Source: Lichenostomus cassidix (taxonomy: Eukaryota; Chordata; Aves; Passeriformes; Meliphagidae). Taken from it: a stretch of DNA of 64,000 nucleotides. Shown here in pieces: positions 44,660 through 55,582 of this stretch. The DNA lies in the NCBI GenBank assembly GCA_008360975.2, contig CM039210.1, forward strand, positions 5,334,293 through 5,398,292. Direction: 5' to 3'. Below the pieces are notes generated by a model. The model was not told the origin of the DNA and did no database searches. It was given only the letters and a program-made list of their open reading frames with translations. The position numbers and the translations under genes are program-made. Numbering within the stretch: position 1 is the first letter of the stretch; every line of letters begins with the position of its first letter.

Positions 44660-45186
44660 GTCTTGGGCATAGTGACCATGAAATGTTAGAGTTTTCAATA
44701 CTGGATGAAGTAAGGAGGGGCACCAGCAGAACTTCCATCTTGGATTTTTAGTGGGCAGACCTTGGTCTGTTTAGGAGGTTGATTGACAGAGTCCCTTGGG
44801 AGCCAGTCCTGAAGGGCAGAGGTGTCCAGGAAGGCTGGATGTGTTTTAAAAAGGAATTGTTAAATATTCAGGAGCAGGCTGTCCCTATGTGTAGGGAGAC
44901 AAGTAGTCAGGGAAAAAGACCAGCCTGGTTGAACAGAGAACTTAGGCTGGAACTTAGGGAGAAAAAGACAATCTATCGTCTCTGGAAGGAGGGTCAGATA
45001 ACTTGGGAGGACTGCAAGGATATTGTGAGGTTGTGTAGGGAGAAGATTAGAATGGCCAAAGCCCAACTAGAACTTGATTTGGCCACTACAGTTAAAAACA
45101 ACAAAAAGCATTTCTATAAATACACTGACAGCAAAAGGAGGGTCAAGGAGTGTCTCCATCATTTGTTGAATGCAGAGGGTAGTGCA

Positions 45187-45941
45187 TGTGGCAGGACGTT
45201 CCCCCCCTCCTCTCTCTGCTCGGTTGCAGAAGATGGATGACTCCAGTTAGGTTAACAGCCTGGCTGGGGTTATCTGTTGGTGCCCAAAAGTCTAAAATCG
45301 CTACCCCGTAATTCATATTGTGGAATGAAGAGAGAATGTGGGAAAATAAACAACAATAATTTTGGTGACCACACAAGGCACACTTTTATCCTATAAAAAC
45401 TCACGGGTTTTCACAAAAGGTAGAAGCTTTTCTAAATGGATACTGGAGCGTGAGGAAAGCCTCTCCCCAGAGTCTGGATGCAGCTCTGTGGTAACTTCTT
45501 GCAAGATTGAGAGCGGATTCTGATGTATCCCAGCACCAAAATTGGATTTTGGTTAGACCATTAGTTTCTTAAAATTATATTATTCTGGCTAGCTAATAAT
45601 AATAAGAATAGGTACCTTTCTATAAATTGCAATCTTAGCTATTTTTATAGTTTTTACAAGCATTTATTCCATAATTGCATTTTAGCTACTATTGTTTTGG
45701 CAATTATGTCTTTATTGTGTGTGTATGTATGTCAATCTGCTCTATATTTGTGTGTTTGTTATTTTCTGTGTCTAATAAATGGTATTTTACATCATATTAG
45801 ACTAATCAGCCAAATATCAAAGAACCCTGCAAACGAGACCAAGTCTTGAGGTGCTAGCTACCCTGATAGAAATCACTGCCTGTTGCTAGAAACCTGGCAA
45901 ACAGCAGAAACTCATGAGACTCCTGTCTCCCATGCAAGACA
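45187..45941 (+). mobile_element. Solo LTR of ERVL-like family L1 in CR1-2
   Basis: 755-bp LTR starting TGTGGCAGGACG and ending CATGCAAGACA. Flanks GTGCA (45182-45186) and GTGTA (45942-45946) make a 5-bp TSD with one mismatch. AATAAATGGTATTTT near 45774. CR1 ORF2 reading resumes across it. Confidence 0.9.
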
Positions 45942-46005
45942 GTGTAGTGTTAGGGGATGAGGAAAAGGCAGAGGTACTTAATGCCTTCCTTGCCTCAGTC
46001 TTCAA

Positions 46006-46672
46006 TGTGGAATCTCCGGATTCCAGAACTCAGTTCGGAACCGTGGTCGACTGTTATCTGCGGCTCAGGCAGTGCCGCTTGCAGGGAGCGGGGGGAGACG
46101 GAGGAGGAGGGGGAGCAAAGCTCCCGGTGGATTGGCGGCACTCGGGAGACCAAGTTGTGGAAGCAGGAAACGCAGGCAATTTGGCTGGTGTTCCAGGGAG
46201 GTTTATTGAGGTAGCAGGGTGAGTAGAGGAGGGATGGAAGAGGACTGGAAGCAGCAACCAAAAAGCGGGGAACTGGGGTGTCCGTGGGGTTTTAAGGGAG
46301 GAGGAGAAGGGGAGGAGATAACTCGGGAGGACCAATGGGGATTACAGGATTCGGGATTGACACTGGGGTAGTCATATAGGGAAGAGGGAGTGGGATACAG
46401 AGTCTTTAAAATAACTAATCATAAAACACTAGTTCAGCAGACAAAGGAGAACAATCTAGAACAGTACCAAATACAGAACAGGGGAGGACAGAAGTGCGGG
46501 GCCAATGAGTGGCTGCACAGGTACATATTCATAACTCGTGTTGCAAGGCTGCTTGAGAGTGTCTCTCGTTGTCACGATAACCAAGAGGTTCTTTCATTCC
46601 CAAGACTCCATCTTAGGATTGTCTCCAAACAGCGGGCCAGGGGCGCTCAAATGTGCCAAGGCCACTGCAACA
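46006..46672 (-). mobile_element. Solo LTR, ERVK-like, TSD CTTCAA
   Basis: 667-bp LTR flanked by the perfect 6-bp duplication CTTCAA (46000-46005 and 46673-46678). The complement begins TGTTGCAGTGGCC. A minus-strand AATAAA corresponds to TTTATT near 46202. No second copy of this family is seen in the window. Confidence 0.92.
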
Positions 46673-47115
46673 CTTCAATATCAAGACCAGTTGTCCTCAG
46701 GATACCCAGCTCCCAGAGCTGGAAGTTGGTGATGAGGAGATGAGTGAAGGCCCCATAATCCAGGAGGAGATGGTTAGTGACCTGCTATGCCCACTAGATG
46801 CTCACAAGTCTATGGGCCCTGATGGCATCCATACCAGAGTAATGAGTAAAGAACTTGCCAAACCACTCTCAATCATTTACCAGCAGTCCTGGTTAACTGG
46901 AGAAGTTCCAGCTGACTTAAAATTAGACAATGTAACACCTATCTACAAGAAGGGTCAGAGGGATGATCCAAGGAGCTACAGGCCTGTCAGCCAAACCTTG
47001 GTTCCAGGCAAGGTTATGGAAGAGATCTTCTTGAGTGCAATTGCACAGCACATGTAGAACAACCAAGGGATCAGGACCAGCCAACATGGATTTATGAAAG
47101 GCATGTCCTGCTTGA

Positions 47116-47622
47116 TGTCCTAGGTTGCAATATTGATGTAAAGTATTCTATTACCACCAGCTGTGGGCCATTAGCTGCTATCACCCACTCCGGATGGCAG
47201 GCAATGGGCCATCCTTAGCTATTATCACTTGCTAACGACCCACCCCGCATGACAGGCAATGGGCCATCAGGGACCCACCGTGTGACTCATGGACTTATCT
47301 CATCCCATTGTGAGATGCTCTGCCGAGGAGGGAGGAGCCAGGTGTTCCCACCTGGATATAACCTGGCCTTGGAACTGCCTGAGCTAGCCCTGTCTACTGG
47401 GTTCCCAGAGGACGAGAGCTACTACTAGATCTTCAGCTGGAGACTAGACCTTCACAGGATCACCGCTTCAACTGGACTACTTCAGTTGGGCTGCTACTAC
47501 CACCCTAACAGGGTGTTAGGTTGTATCTGACTTTGTCAGTGCTTTTCCTTGTATTATTTCACTTATTTTTAATTTCAATCTTGACTTGTGATCTCCCACT
47601 GGTTTGTTTTCAAACCAACACA
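47116..47622 (+). mobile_element. Solo LTR, ERVL-like, TSD CTTGA
   Basis: 507-bp LTR starting TGTCCTAGGTTGCAAT and ending AACCAACACA, flanked by the perfect 5-bp duplication CTTGA (47111-47115 and 47623-47627). ATATAACC promoter-like sequence near 47355. Same family as 6317-6782. Confidence 0.92.
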
Positions 47623-47900
47623 CTTGACCAACCTGATCTCCTTCTATGACAAGGTGACCTGCTTGGTGGATGAGGGGAGGGCTGTGGATGTGGTCTATCT
47701 GTACTTTGGTAAAGTGTTTGACACTGTCTCCCTCAGCATCCTCCTAGAAAAACTGGCTGCTCATGACTTGGATGGGTGCACTCTTCAATGGGTAAAAACA
47801 TGGCCCAGAGAGTGGTGGTGAATGGAGCTAAATCCAGTTGGTGGATTGTTGCTAGTGGTGTTCCCCAGGGCTCAGTTTTGGGGCCAATCCTGTTTAACAT

Positions 47901-49198
47901 TGTGGTGGTTTTGATTAGCCCAAAACATCAGCAAAGTGTTTTTAACATCTAAGAAAAATTTAAGCCCCTCAAAAGCTATTCTAATAGACCTAGAAAAGTG
48001 TCTAAAAAGTAAAGTGTAGCACAAAAATAGCTCCTGTGTATCCTGAGTGCAAGTTCTAAAAGTTTTTACATCAAGTCCAGCAAAGCCAATCTCTAATAGC
48101 TCTGAAAATAATAAACATGCTGCCAGCCAAATTTAAACCAATTAAAAGTGCTAGTTACGCCTCTGTGAAAACATATTTAAGAAAAAATCAAAACAAAGCA
48201 AGCGCGCACTTCTTTCACTTTATAATTAGAGGAGGAGGAGGTGCAAGTAAAAATATGTAAAAAAAACCAGCATAGAGAGTACCAAAGTCAGTAAAAAAAA
48301 AAAAAAAAAGAAGTGCTCCAGTGCTTCCGGCACCAGAGCTAAAACTTTCTGCTAGCCATAGTAAAAGCTATGGGGGAGCCAGAAATTCCTCCTGCAGCCC
48401 ATAGAGTCCATAAAGATACAAAAATACACCCACAGCTCTCTCCAGAGGAGGAGGTAGATGCCTAGAAAAAACTATAAACCAGTAAGAGTCTCATCTAAAA
48501 GTTAAAACTGCAAAAAGCCTTAACTGAGAAAGATAAGCCTTGCTCCTAGCATAAAAGCAGCCTAGCCTCAGCTCGGGAGAGTCTGCACAACACCTTATAG
48601 ACAAAAAACTCATGTTACAGCAAAAATTCGAGCGAGATGTTGCTCATGAAATTAGACCCACGCCAAAAAAATTCCTAGAAAACTGTCTCTTGTAAAAAAG
48701 ACCCCTAACTAAATAGAAAACCTCTTTCCCTAATTAAACTAACCAAAAAACCCCTCAACCTGCCCCCTGTCTGTGTTGCTAGTTTGCAAAAAAAGAAAAG
48801 GGGGGGGGTGAGTGCAGAAACTGCTTCTTAAAAAAGTAGAAGTAAAAGCAGAAAACTATCTAAAAAGAAAAAAAAACAAGTAAAAATAAAAAATATTTGT
48901 AATAAAAAAATTGTAATAATAAGTAAATTTAAAAATCTGCTCTGTAAACTAAAAAGAAACCCCACACCCTGCCCCCCCCACCTGGCTTGTAAATTATAAA
49001 AAAAAAAAAAAGTAAATACTATAAATTCGTAAAAGAAAAGAGAAAGTAAACAAAATAATGTATAAAAAATATATTTTTACCTTACATTTATCCTCCAATT
49101 CTGTTAAGTAATTAAACACTTTTTGCAACTTTAAACTTAAAACCTGTTTACCCTTTTCGTGCGTCCTCCTAGCAAAGTCCTGTCTCAAACCCATAACA
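47901..49198 (+). mobile_element. 1.3-kb solo LTR, copy B, G-to-A edited, TSD AACAT
   Basis: 1298-bp LTR starting TGTGGTGGTTTTG and ending AACCCATAACA, with the perfect 5-bp duplication AACAT (47896-47900 and 49199-49203). It aligns with 23253-25150 but carries A at a very large share of the positions where copy A has G. Poly-A-like runs such as 48295-48309 result. It has no ORF. Confidence 0.9.
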
Positions 49199-50165
49199 AA
49201 CATCTTTATTGATGATCTGGATGAGGGGATCGAGTGCACCCTCAGTAAATTTGCAGATGACACCAAGTTGGGTGGGAGTGTTGATCTGCTCGAGTGTAGG
49301 AAGACTCTACAGAGAGACCTGGACAGACTTGATAATTGGGCTAAGGACAACTGCACAAGGTTCAATAAGGCAAAGTGCTGGGTCCTGCACTTGGGTCACA
49401 GCAATCCCATGCAGCGCTACAGACTGGGGGAGGAGTGGCTTCAGGGCTGTTCGGCAGAAAGAGACTCGGGGGTGCTGGCTGACAGCTGGCTCAATATGAA
49501 CCAGCAGTGCGCCCAGGTGGCGAAGAAGGCCAATAGCATCTTGGCCTGTTTCAAGAATAGTGTAGCCAGCAGGACTAGGGAAGTGATCGTCCCCCTGTAC
49601 TCAGCACTGGTGAGGCCGCACCTCAAGTATTGCATTCAGTTCTGGGCCCTCACTTTAAAAGGGACATTGAAGTGCTGGAGCGTGTCCAGAGAAGGGCAAC
49701 AAGGCTCATGAAAGGACTAGAGAACATGTCTTATGAGGAACAGCGGAGGGAGCTGGGTTTGTTTAGTCTCAAGAAGACGAGGCTCGGGGGGAACCTCACT
49801 GCTCTCTACAACTACCTGAAAGGAGGTTGTATGTAGTGAGGTGGGGGCCAGTCTCTTTTACCATGCCAGCAGCAAGAGGACAAGAGGAAATGGCCTTAAG
49901 CTGAGACAGAGGAGATTCAGATTAGATATTAGAAAAAGCTTTTTCACTGTTAGGGTGGTCAGGCGTTGGAATAGGTTGCTCAGGGAGGTGGTGGAGCAAC
50001 CATCCCTGGAGGCGTTTAAGAGGTGTCTGGATCTGGAACTGGGTGATGTGGTTTAGTGGTTTAGGGGTAACAGTGGTAGTGCTGGGTTGACAGTTGGACT
50101 TCATGATCTTAAAGGTCTCTTCCAACCCTGACAATTCTAAAATTCAATGACTTTGGGGACACCAC

Positions 50166-50756
50166 TGTTTGAGGTGTGGCTTGCTCAGGGGCTCCCCTGC
50201 TGCCTTTGCAGCAAGCTGGGAAGAGCAGCTCTTAATCCTCTATTCTTCATGTCTGCCCTTTCTCCAGAAGTGGACTTAAGCGAATAGTGTATCATTTGAA
50301 TTAAGAGCAGTTTAGTTTAATAATTGAAACAAAATAAAATATAATACTAAGAATAATAGTAATGAAAAGGAGAGAGAGAAATAAAACCCATGAGAATGAA
50401 CAATACAATTGCTCACCACCTGCTGACCAATGCCAAACATGTCCCCAAGCAATGATAAATGGCTCCCAGCTGAGTCCCCCCAGTTTATATAGTGGGCATG
50501 ATGTTCTATGGTGTGGAATATCCCTTTGGCCGGTTTGGGTCAGCTGTCCCGGCTGTTCCTCCTCCCAGCTTCTTGTGCAGCTCCTCACTGGCAGAGCATG
50601 AGACACTGAAAAGCCCTTGACTCAGGGTAAGAACTGCTTAGTAACAACCAAAACATCAGTGTGTTATCAGCATTATTCTCATACTGAATCCAAAACACAG
50701 CACTGTACCAGCTACTGAGAAGAAAATTAACTCTATCCTAGTCAAAACCAGGACAG
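50166..50756 (-). mobile_element. ERVL-like LTR
   Basis: The complement starts TGTCCTGGTTTTGAC (right end 50756). TATATAAACTGG is the complement of about 50488-50499. The layout (CAGTGTGTTATCAGCATTATTCTC, CAAAACACAGCACTGTACC) matches a common avian ERVL LTR as I remember it. Similar words recur at 62265-62330. The left boundary is approximate and I could not find a clean TSD. Confidence 0.65.
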
Positions 50757-51745
50757 GGTGGTTCAAGGGGATAGTTATTGATCCAACTCTTGAAAGTCAA
50801 TGACTCTGCACTCTCCCCCAGTTCTTTACTTCCCCTTACTGCTCTAGGCCTGCCCACCCTTGTCCCTTTTTAGATTTAGTAGGCAGCATTGTGTATTGTG
50901 TGGAAATGCACAGTGCCTGGGGGCTAGGATGCTTCCTAGATGCCGAACAAGAAAAGGAATCATTGATAGGTACTTGACCACAGATATGAAAGGAACAAGT
51001 AAAGCCATATTTGTTAGAAAAGTGGTATCCTCAGTACACTGTCAATTGAGCTGTAATTAAATTATCAGAGGCTTCCATGGCTAAGGAATTAATGGGCCGG
51101 GTTTGAAGCAGGACAGGTGTGAAGGGCAACATAGGAGAAATACAAAAGGGAGCCATTTGTACATTAACAGATGGCTTGTGGAGGGTGTTGATGTGGGTTA
51201 CTTGGAAGTGAGAGGGTTGTCCCTGATGCCTCTCCACTGCACACCACTCCCAGGGACCCCCTTCTCCATCAGATTGTGTGGGTCCCTGCATCCTGGTAAC
51301 ACCATTGCATGTTTCTGATCTTTCCTTCTGTATGCAACGCCTGGCAGCTCTGCTCCCTGGAGCCTCTTCTCTGCCCATTTTTCTTCCTTTGTTTTACCAT
51401 TTTGTTTTTGCTCGTGAGCAAGTGAGCCAGGTAACTGTAATCTCCAGAGAACTTGGTCTCAAAAAGTTTGAGGTTTGCTTTAAAAATTATTTTCTTTAAC
51501 TGGGAAGTTTCATTGCAAATTTTCATCCTGCCTTTGTTCCTCTCTTTCATAGTCTTACTTGCTTGGCTTTGTGAATGTCCAACTGCCAATTAACGTTTCC
51601 CCCAATTCTGTCAGTTTCCTCGGCTGGTTGTGAATCCTGAATGAAGAGGAGCTGGGCTTGTATGCTCTGCATTTCAGAGAATTTTTTAAGGATTGGCCAG
51701 TGGTTTGCAGTCATACTCACCTGGGCTGTGGCCTGGACCAATCCC
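50757..51745 (-). pseudogene. Decayed ERV internal sequence, possible leader and gag
   Basis: Minus-strand reading gives several broken frames (51547-51741, 51269-51589, 51031-51378) with retroviral-looking but unassigned sequence. Next to the LTR on its right lies a stretch resembling a tRNA-Pro primer-binding site (TGGGGGATTGGTCC, about 51744-51757, complement), then CAGGTGAGT, a good splice-donor match. This suggests leader and gag of an ERV-D-like element. The ORFs are too broken to identify domains. Confidence 0.4.
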
Positions 51746-51999
51746 CCAGCTAAGCAGCATGATGGTAGTGATGCCTTAAAGCTGGTAAAAATAAGAGGCA
51801 GACACAGCAGTATAGGGAAAAAGAGTAAAAAGGGAAAAACCTTGGTTTTAATAGGATCCCAGGTGCACCCTCATCAAAGGTGGAATCATGCTGAGGAGCA
51901 CACCCCATGTACAACGCATATACAATTTTATGGACCTTACAAATTAGCATATCTACCTAAAATCCCCCAATAAGAAACATAACAAATGAAGTACTTGTC

Positions 52000-52622
52000 T
52001 GTTGCGGTTTAGAGGATGTTGCAGCAGACTTTACCCTAGAGCTTTTCTACCCAGCCCGGTTCAGCGCCTCAGTGCTCCAAACCCTCTGTCCCAGGGCTGG
52101 ACACTGCGCTCTCACCGGCCGGGGAGCCATATGGCTAGCTCTGGTTCGTCTGCTTCCACAACCGGCGGTGATAAAGGAGGCGAGGAGGGTCTATGCGTTG
52201 TGTCCATGGAAGATGTTTATTCACATGGTGCAGCAGAGGCCAACGACCTCCCCGAGGCAGAGATGCCTCGAGGGCGAAGGCCTCACATGCTCAGCACACG
52301 TGGAGCATAGACACACGTGGAGCATAGACGGTAAGATGGCGGAGGGTAAGGGGTTTTATAGGGAAACAGAGAGGGCAGGGACAGCACACAGGCCCAGTGA
52401 CCTCTGGGTACAGGGGAGGTACAGGGGCGGAGTTAGGAGTACAGGAACCAATAGGGGAAACCCGAGGGAGTGGCCAGGGCCACGTGGGGTTAGGGTACAG
52501 GAACCAATAGGGAAAACTGGGGGCGTGGCTAGGACTGTGTGGAGTAGGGAAGGTAGGACAATAGGTGACAAGTACAGTCGTTAAGAAAGGGGTTTGGGGA
52601 ACCTGCAGCTATTACCACAATA
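52000..52622 (-). mobile_element. 3' LTR of non-autonomous K1 ERVK element
   Basis: 623-bp LTR. Read side by side with 54264-54886 I find no difference. The 6-bp TSD CTTGTC precedes it at 51994-51999. In minus orientation it starts TATTGTGG and ends CCGCAACA. A purine stretch (AAAAAATGGGGAAA) lies just upstream of the LTR on the minus strand. Confidence 0.95.
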
Positions 52623-54263
52623 TTTCCCCATTTTTTACTAAATTAAAGAGGGAAAGGCTTTTCCTAAAAACTTTCATAGCAAACTTTTAAACAACAGGAA
52701 AATGGTAAAACAACATAACGTAAAGCAATAACAAAATTAGTTTTGCTGTGAGTATAGGGAAAACGATGATGCAGCTGGCTGATTTTGATGTTGGAATTCA
52801 GTACAGGCTGAATTTTCGGACTGCAGTCATGTTTGTAGTCTGTTTTTCTTTTGCTGGGGCTGCTAAGATGAAGGCAGGGTTTGCAGCAGCAACGGCGTTG
52901 TCACTGAAGTCTTTCTCAGCTTAGGAGAGGGAGAAAACTTTGGACGCAGCGCAGCTCCGCTGGGTGACACACAGCTCTTCCCTGCTGTGGCTCTGCTGGG
53001 TCTGGAACAGTTTCACTAGGCTCTAGCACGGCCGGACGGCAGCACAGCTTCAGGGACTGCTCTGGCGCAGCTCCACTAGGCTCCGGGGGCAGTGTCTGCT
53101 GCGGGGAGCTAGAGGTGCAGCTCCACTGGCTCTTCCGAGCCTGCCGCGGGCAACTGGAGGTGCGGCTCCGCTCCCAGCCAGGCCATAGCTGCTTCTGGCT
53201 GAGAGGGAATACCTGAGAGGATGGGAGGAGGGGCCCACACCGAAGGGAAACACTCAGATGGGGAGGGATCCGCGCCTGAAGGGAGTGCCCACCGACGCGG
53301 GGGGAGGGGCTACAACGGAACACGAGGGATGCAGGGGGCGGGGCTTCGGCAAGCCCGGGAAAATTTCAAGGGGAAGAAGACAACATGGCGTGCCTGACCA
53401 TGCGGCCGGCGCCATATTGGAAAACACGTGGAGTCAGCTCGGCTGAGGTTTGGGGCACAGGAAAGGAAGTTAGCAGGGATCTCGAGTTAGAGTGGCCAGT
53501 TCTAACCCGGGAAAGGGACAGGAGAGGCTGAAAAGCGTACGATCAGCTCTCTCCTGAGGGACAGAGGGGGAGCACGAGCTGGTGGAGGAGGGGGTGCTAC
53601 CAACACATGGCTAGCACCATGTTGGGGGATACATGCAGGGGAAGGTGGTTATTAGGGAGAGAACAAGGGTTTTTCACTGCCAGATAACTAAATAAAACAA
53701 AACACAGTTTAGTTTACTTTATCTCTCGCGCGCAAAAACTTCCCACACAACAGCTGATTCCCCATTCCTTATAAAATATGTCTAATTTTATAAGAAAAAC
53801 GTCTCCCAAAATGGGGACACAAAACTTAGGTCTCCCCTTGTTAGAAGTGGGTTTTTTCTTGTCGAGATTTCGCATGGAGCGCGACTCCCTTCACCTCGAC
53901 AAGACACCACCTCTAACCCTCCACCCACCCCGAGGCAAAAAGAACAAACTAAAAAGAAAAAAGGGACCCCCGTACCAAGCCGACCAGGCCTTCACTGGCT
54001 CCCCTCCCAAGGGGCTTTCCAGAGGGCTTACCAAGCACGGAGAATCAAAAAAAAGCACTCGGGATGGTCCACCGCCGTTCGGCCGACCTCTTTGAAAAGC
54101 GCGACTTTTTTCCAGAGGCTACCGGCCGCCCCTTCGGTCTTCTTGCTGAATGCAAGCTTCTCGTCGGGGAAATGGCTTCCCAAATGCGACTACTCCCCTG
54201 CCGCAGTTGCGGCTGCAGGGGGACGCTTTCCAGGGTGGCTTCTGCCCCACGTTGGGCGCCATT
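52623..54263 (-). mobile_element. Internal region of non-autonomous K1 element, tRNA-Lys primer site
   Basis: About 1.64 kb. It begins on the minus strand with TGGCGCCCAACGTGGGGC (complement of 54244-54261), an exact tRNA-Lys(1,2) primer-binding site two bases from the 5' LTR. No gag, protease, RT, integrase or env sequence is recognisable. The longest frame (52916-53323) is Pro/Ser-rich and low in complexity. The element therefore depends on proteins from another ERVK. It keeps the cis parts: LTRs, primer site, leader and polypurine tract. Confidence 0.9.
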
Positions 54264-54886
54264 TGTTGCGGTTTAGAGGATGTTGCAGCAGACTTTACCC
54301 TAGAGCTTTTCTACCCAGCCCGGTTCAGCGCCTCAGTGCTCCAAACCCTCTGTCCCAGGGCTGGACACTGCGCTCTCACCGGCCGGGGAGCCATATGGCT
54401 AGCTCTGGTTCGTCTGCTTCCACAACCGGCGGTGATAAAGGAGGCGAGGAGGGTCTATGCGTTGTGTCCATGGAAGATGTTTATTCACATGGTGCAGCAG
54501 AGGCCAACGACCTCCCCGAGGCAGAGATGCCTCGAGGGCGAAGGCCTCACATGCTCAGCACACGTGGAGCATAGACACACGTGGAGCATAGACGGTAAGA
54601 TGGCGGAGGGTAAGGGGTTTTATAGGGAAACAGAGAGGGCAGGGACAGCACACAGGCCCAGTGACCTCTGGGTACAGGGGAGGTACAGGGGCGGAGTTAG
54701 GAGTACAGGAACCAATAGGGGAAACCCGAGGGAGTGGCCAGGGCCACGTGGGGTTAGGGTACAGGAACCAATAGGGAAAACTGGGGGCGTGGCTAGGACT
54801 GTGTGGAGTAGGGAAGGTAGGACAATAGGTGACAAGTACAGTCGTTAAGAAAGGGGTTTGGGGAACCTGCAGCTATTACCACAATA
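54264..54886 (-). mobile_element. 5' LTR of non-autonomous K1 ERVK element, TSD CTTGTC
   Basis: 623-bp LTR identical by eye to 52000-52622. It is followed by CTTGTC (54887-54892), matching 51994-51999. The boundary fixed by this TSD gives a TA, not TG, 5' terminus. Minus-strand TATAAAA and AATAAA signals are present. Confidence 0.95.
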
Positions 54887-54915
54887 CTTGTCCCCCTATT
54901 CTAATTATCCCCCCC

Positions 54916-55179
54916 TGTGGGAAGCACAGATTCTTTCCCATGGGAATTTTTCTCTTCTTCTTCCTGTGTTCTGAAAACAAAGATAAAGTTTAGATGTTAT
55001 TGAAACGGTCTCTGGAAAGATAGTCAATTCAAGCCTGGCCAATCGGCCTAGGGGGAGGTTTTGTATTGACCCAATCCAGATGATCTGTGAATGTCTATAT
55101 AAGTTTTGAAATTAATTAAATAAACTCAGACATTCGTCATATTCGACTCGGCTCGGTTCCTTCACTCTGCTAGGGGTTC
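54916..55179 (+). mobile_element. 263-bp-family solo LTR in the ERV-D LTR
   Basis: 264 bp starting TGTGGGAAGCACAG and ending AACAGCGACA. Flanks CCCCCC and CTCCCC form an imperfect 6-bp TSD. TATATAAG near 55097 and AATAAA near 55120. Same family as 11459-11721 and 26687-26949. Confidence 0.85.
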
Positions 55180-55582
55180 AACAGCGACACTCCCCAAATG
55201 AGACTACAGCCTAGTTTACAAAAATATGTTCCAGAGAGAAGGTCCCATCCACGGTTGGAGCCTCTAGTTCTGAGATATTAGGGATGTTTCATCTTCCCCA
55301 GAGATCCCCGAACTAGGCTAAATATCAGAGTACAAGGGTTATGGACATGTAGGGCTAAGGTACAGGGAGTGAAAGGTACAAGGAGAGGCAAAGGGTATAA
55401 AATGTATAAAAAGTGTATAAAAAGAAAAGACAAAAAACATCAGGCATAATTTCTCCCCTTTTTAGAGACTAACAAGACTTTATCTTGTCTAGTCTCTATA
55501 CTACACTAACCACAGCACTGGTTTACACAACCAGCTATAGCAAGAATAATAACTACAATTACAACTATTATAAATGCTTCTT

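Larger units (their letters stand above)
35559..50056 (+). pseudogene. CR1-2 ORF2 (endonuclease and reverse transcriptase), in six pieces
   Basis: ORF2 starts near 35559 with the endonuclease (KRIYTNVCSMGNQQEELEA). A TAG follows at 35742-35744, the frame continues at 35754-35969 and shifts near 35960, and the domain ends across the ERV-C insertion with RLGHSDHE. The linker (44779-45180: WEPVLKGRGVQEGWMCFKKE), RT start (46700-47050: LDAHKSMGPDGIH, VTPIYKKGQRDDPRSYRP), palm (47620-47820) and catalytic FADD (49250-49261) follow, then the thumb to about 50056. Stops and frameshifts occur in several pieces. Parts of the span belong to the inserted elements listed separately. Confidence 0.82.
34451..50150 (+). 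mobile_element. CR1-2, nearly full-length LINE split into six pieces by five insertions
   Basis: One CR1 copy spread over 15.7 kb. Its pieces are 34451-36226, 44660-45186, 45942-46005, 46673-47115, 47623-47900 and 49199-50150, together about 4.0 kb. They run in order from the GC-rich 5' region through ORF1 and ORF2 to the 3' tail. Each gap is an LTR element with its own target duplication, and CR1 reading is continuous across every junction when the duplicated bases are counted once. The 5' limit near 34451 is approximate. Both ORFs have stops or frameshifts, so this is a dead copy. Confidence 0.88.
51746..55446 (-). mobile_element. ERV-D LTR (3' side), interrupted by two younger insertions
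   Basis: LTR in minus orientation; the complement starts TGCCTGATGTTTTTTG at 55446. It matches 63306-63717 and 59546-59948. It is split by the K1 ERVK element (52000-54886) and by the 263-bp LTR (54916-55179). A polypurine-like AAAAAGGGGAGAAATTA (complement of about 55447-55463) precedes it. The left end near 51746 is inferred from the possible primer-binding site beyond it. Confidence 0.7.

Noticed and set aside
52916..53323. 135-codon minus-strand ORF in the non-autonomous K1 element, considered as a gag remnant
   Set aside because: Pro/Ser-rich, GC-rich sequence without capsid or zinc-knuckle features.
54150..54848. 232-codon plus-strand ORF, with near-copies at 52072 and 7847
   Set aside because: Lies in K1 LTR sequence, antisense to the LTR's promoter and poly(A) signals; repeated wherever the LTR is.
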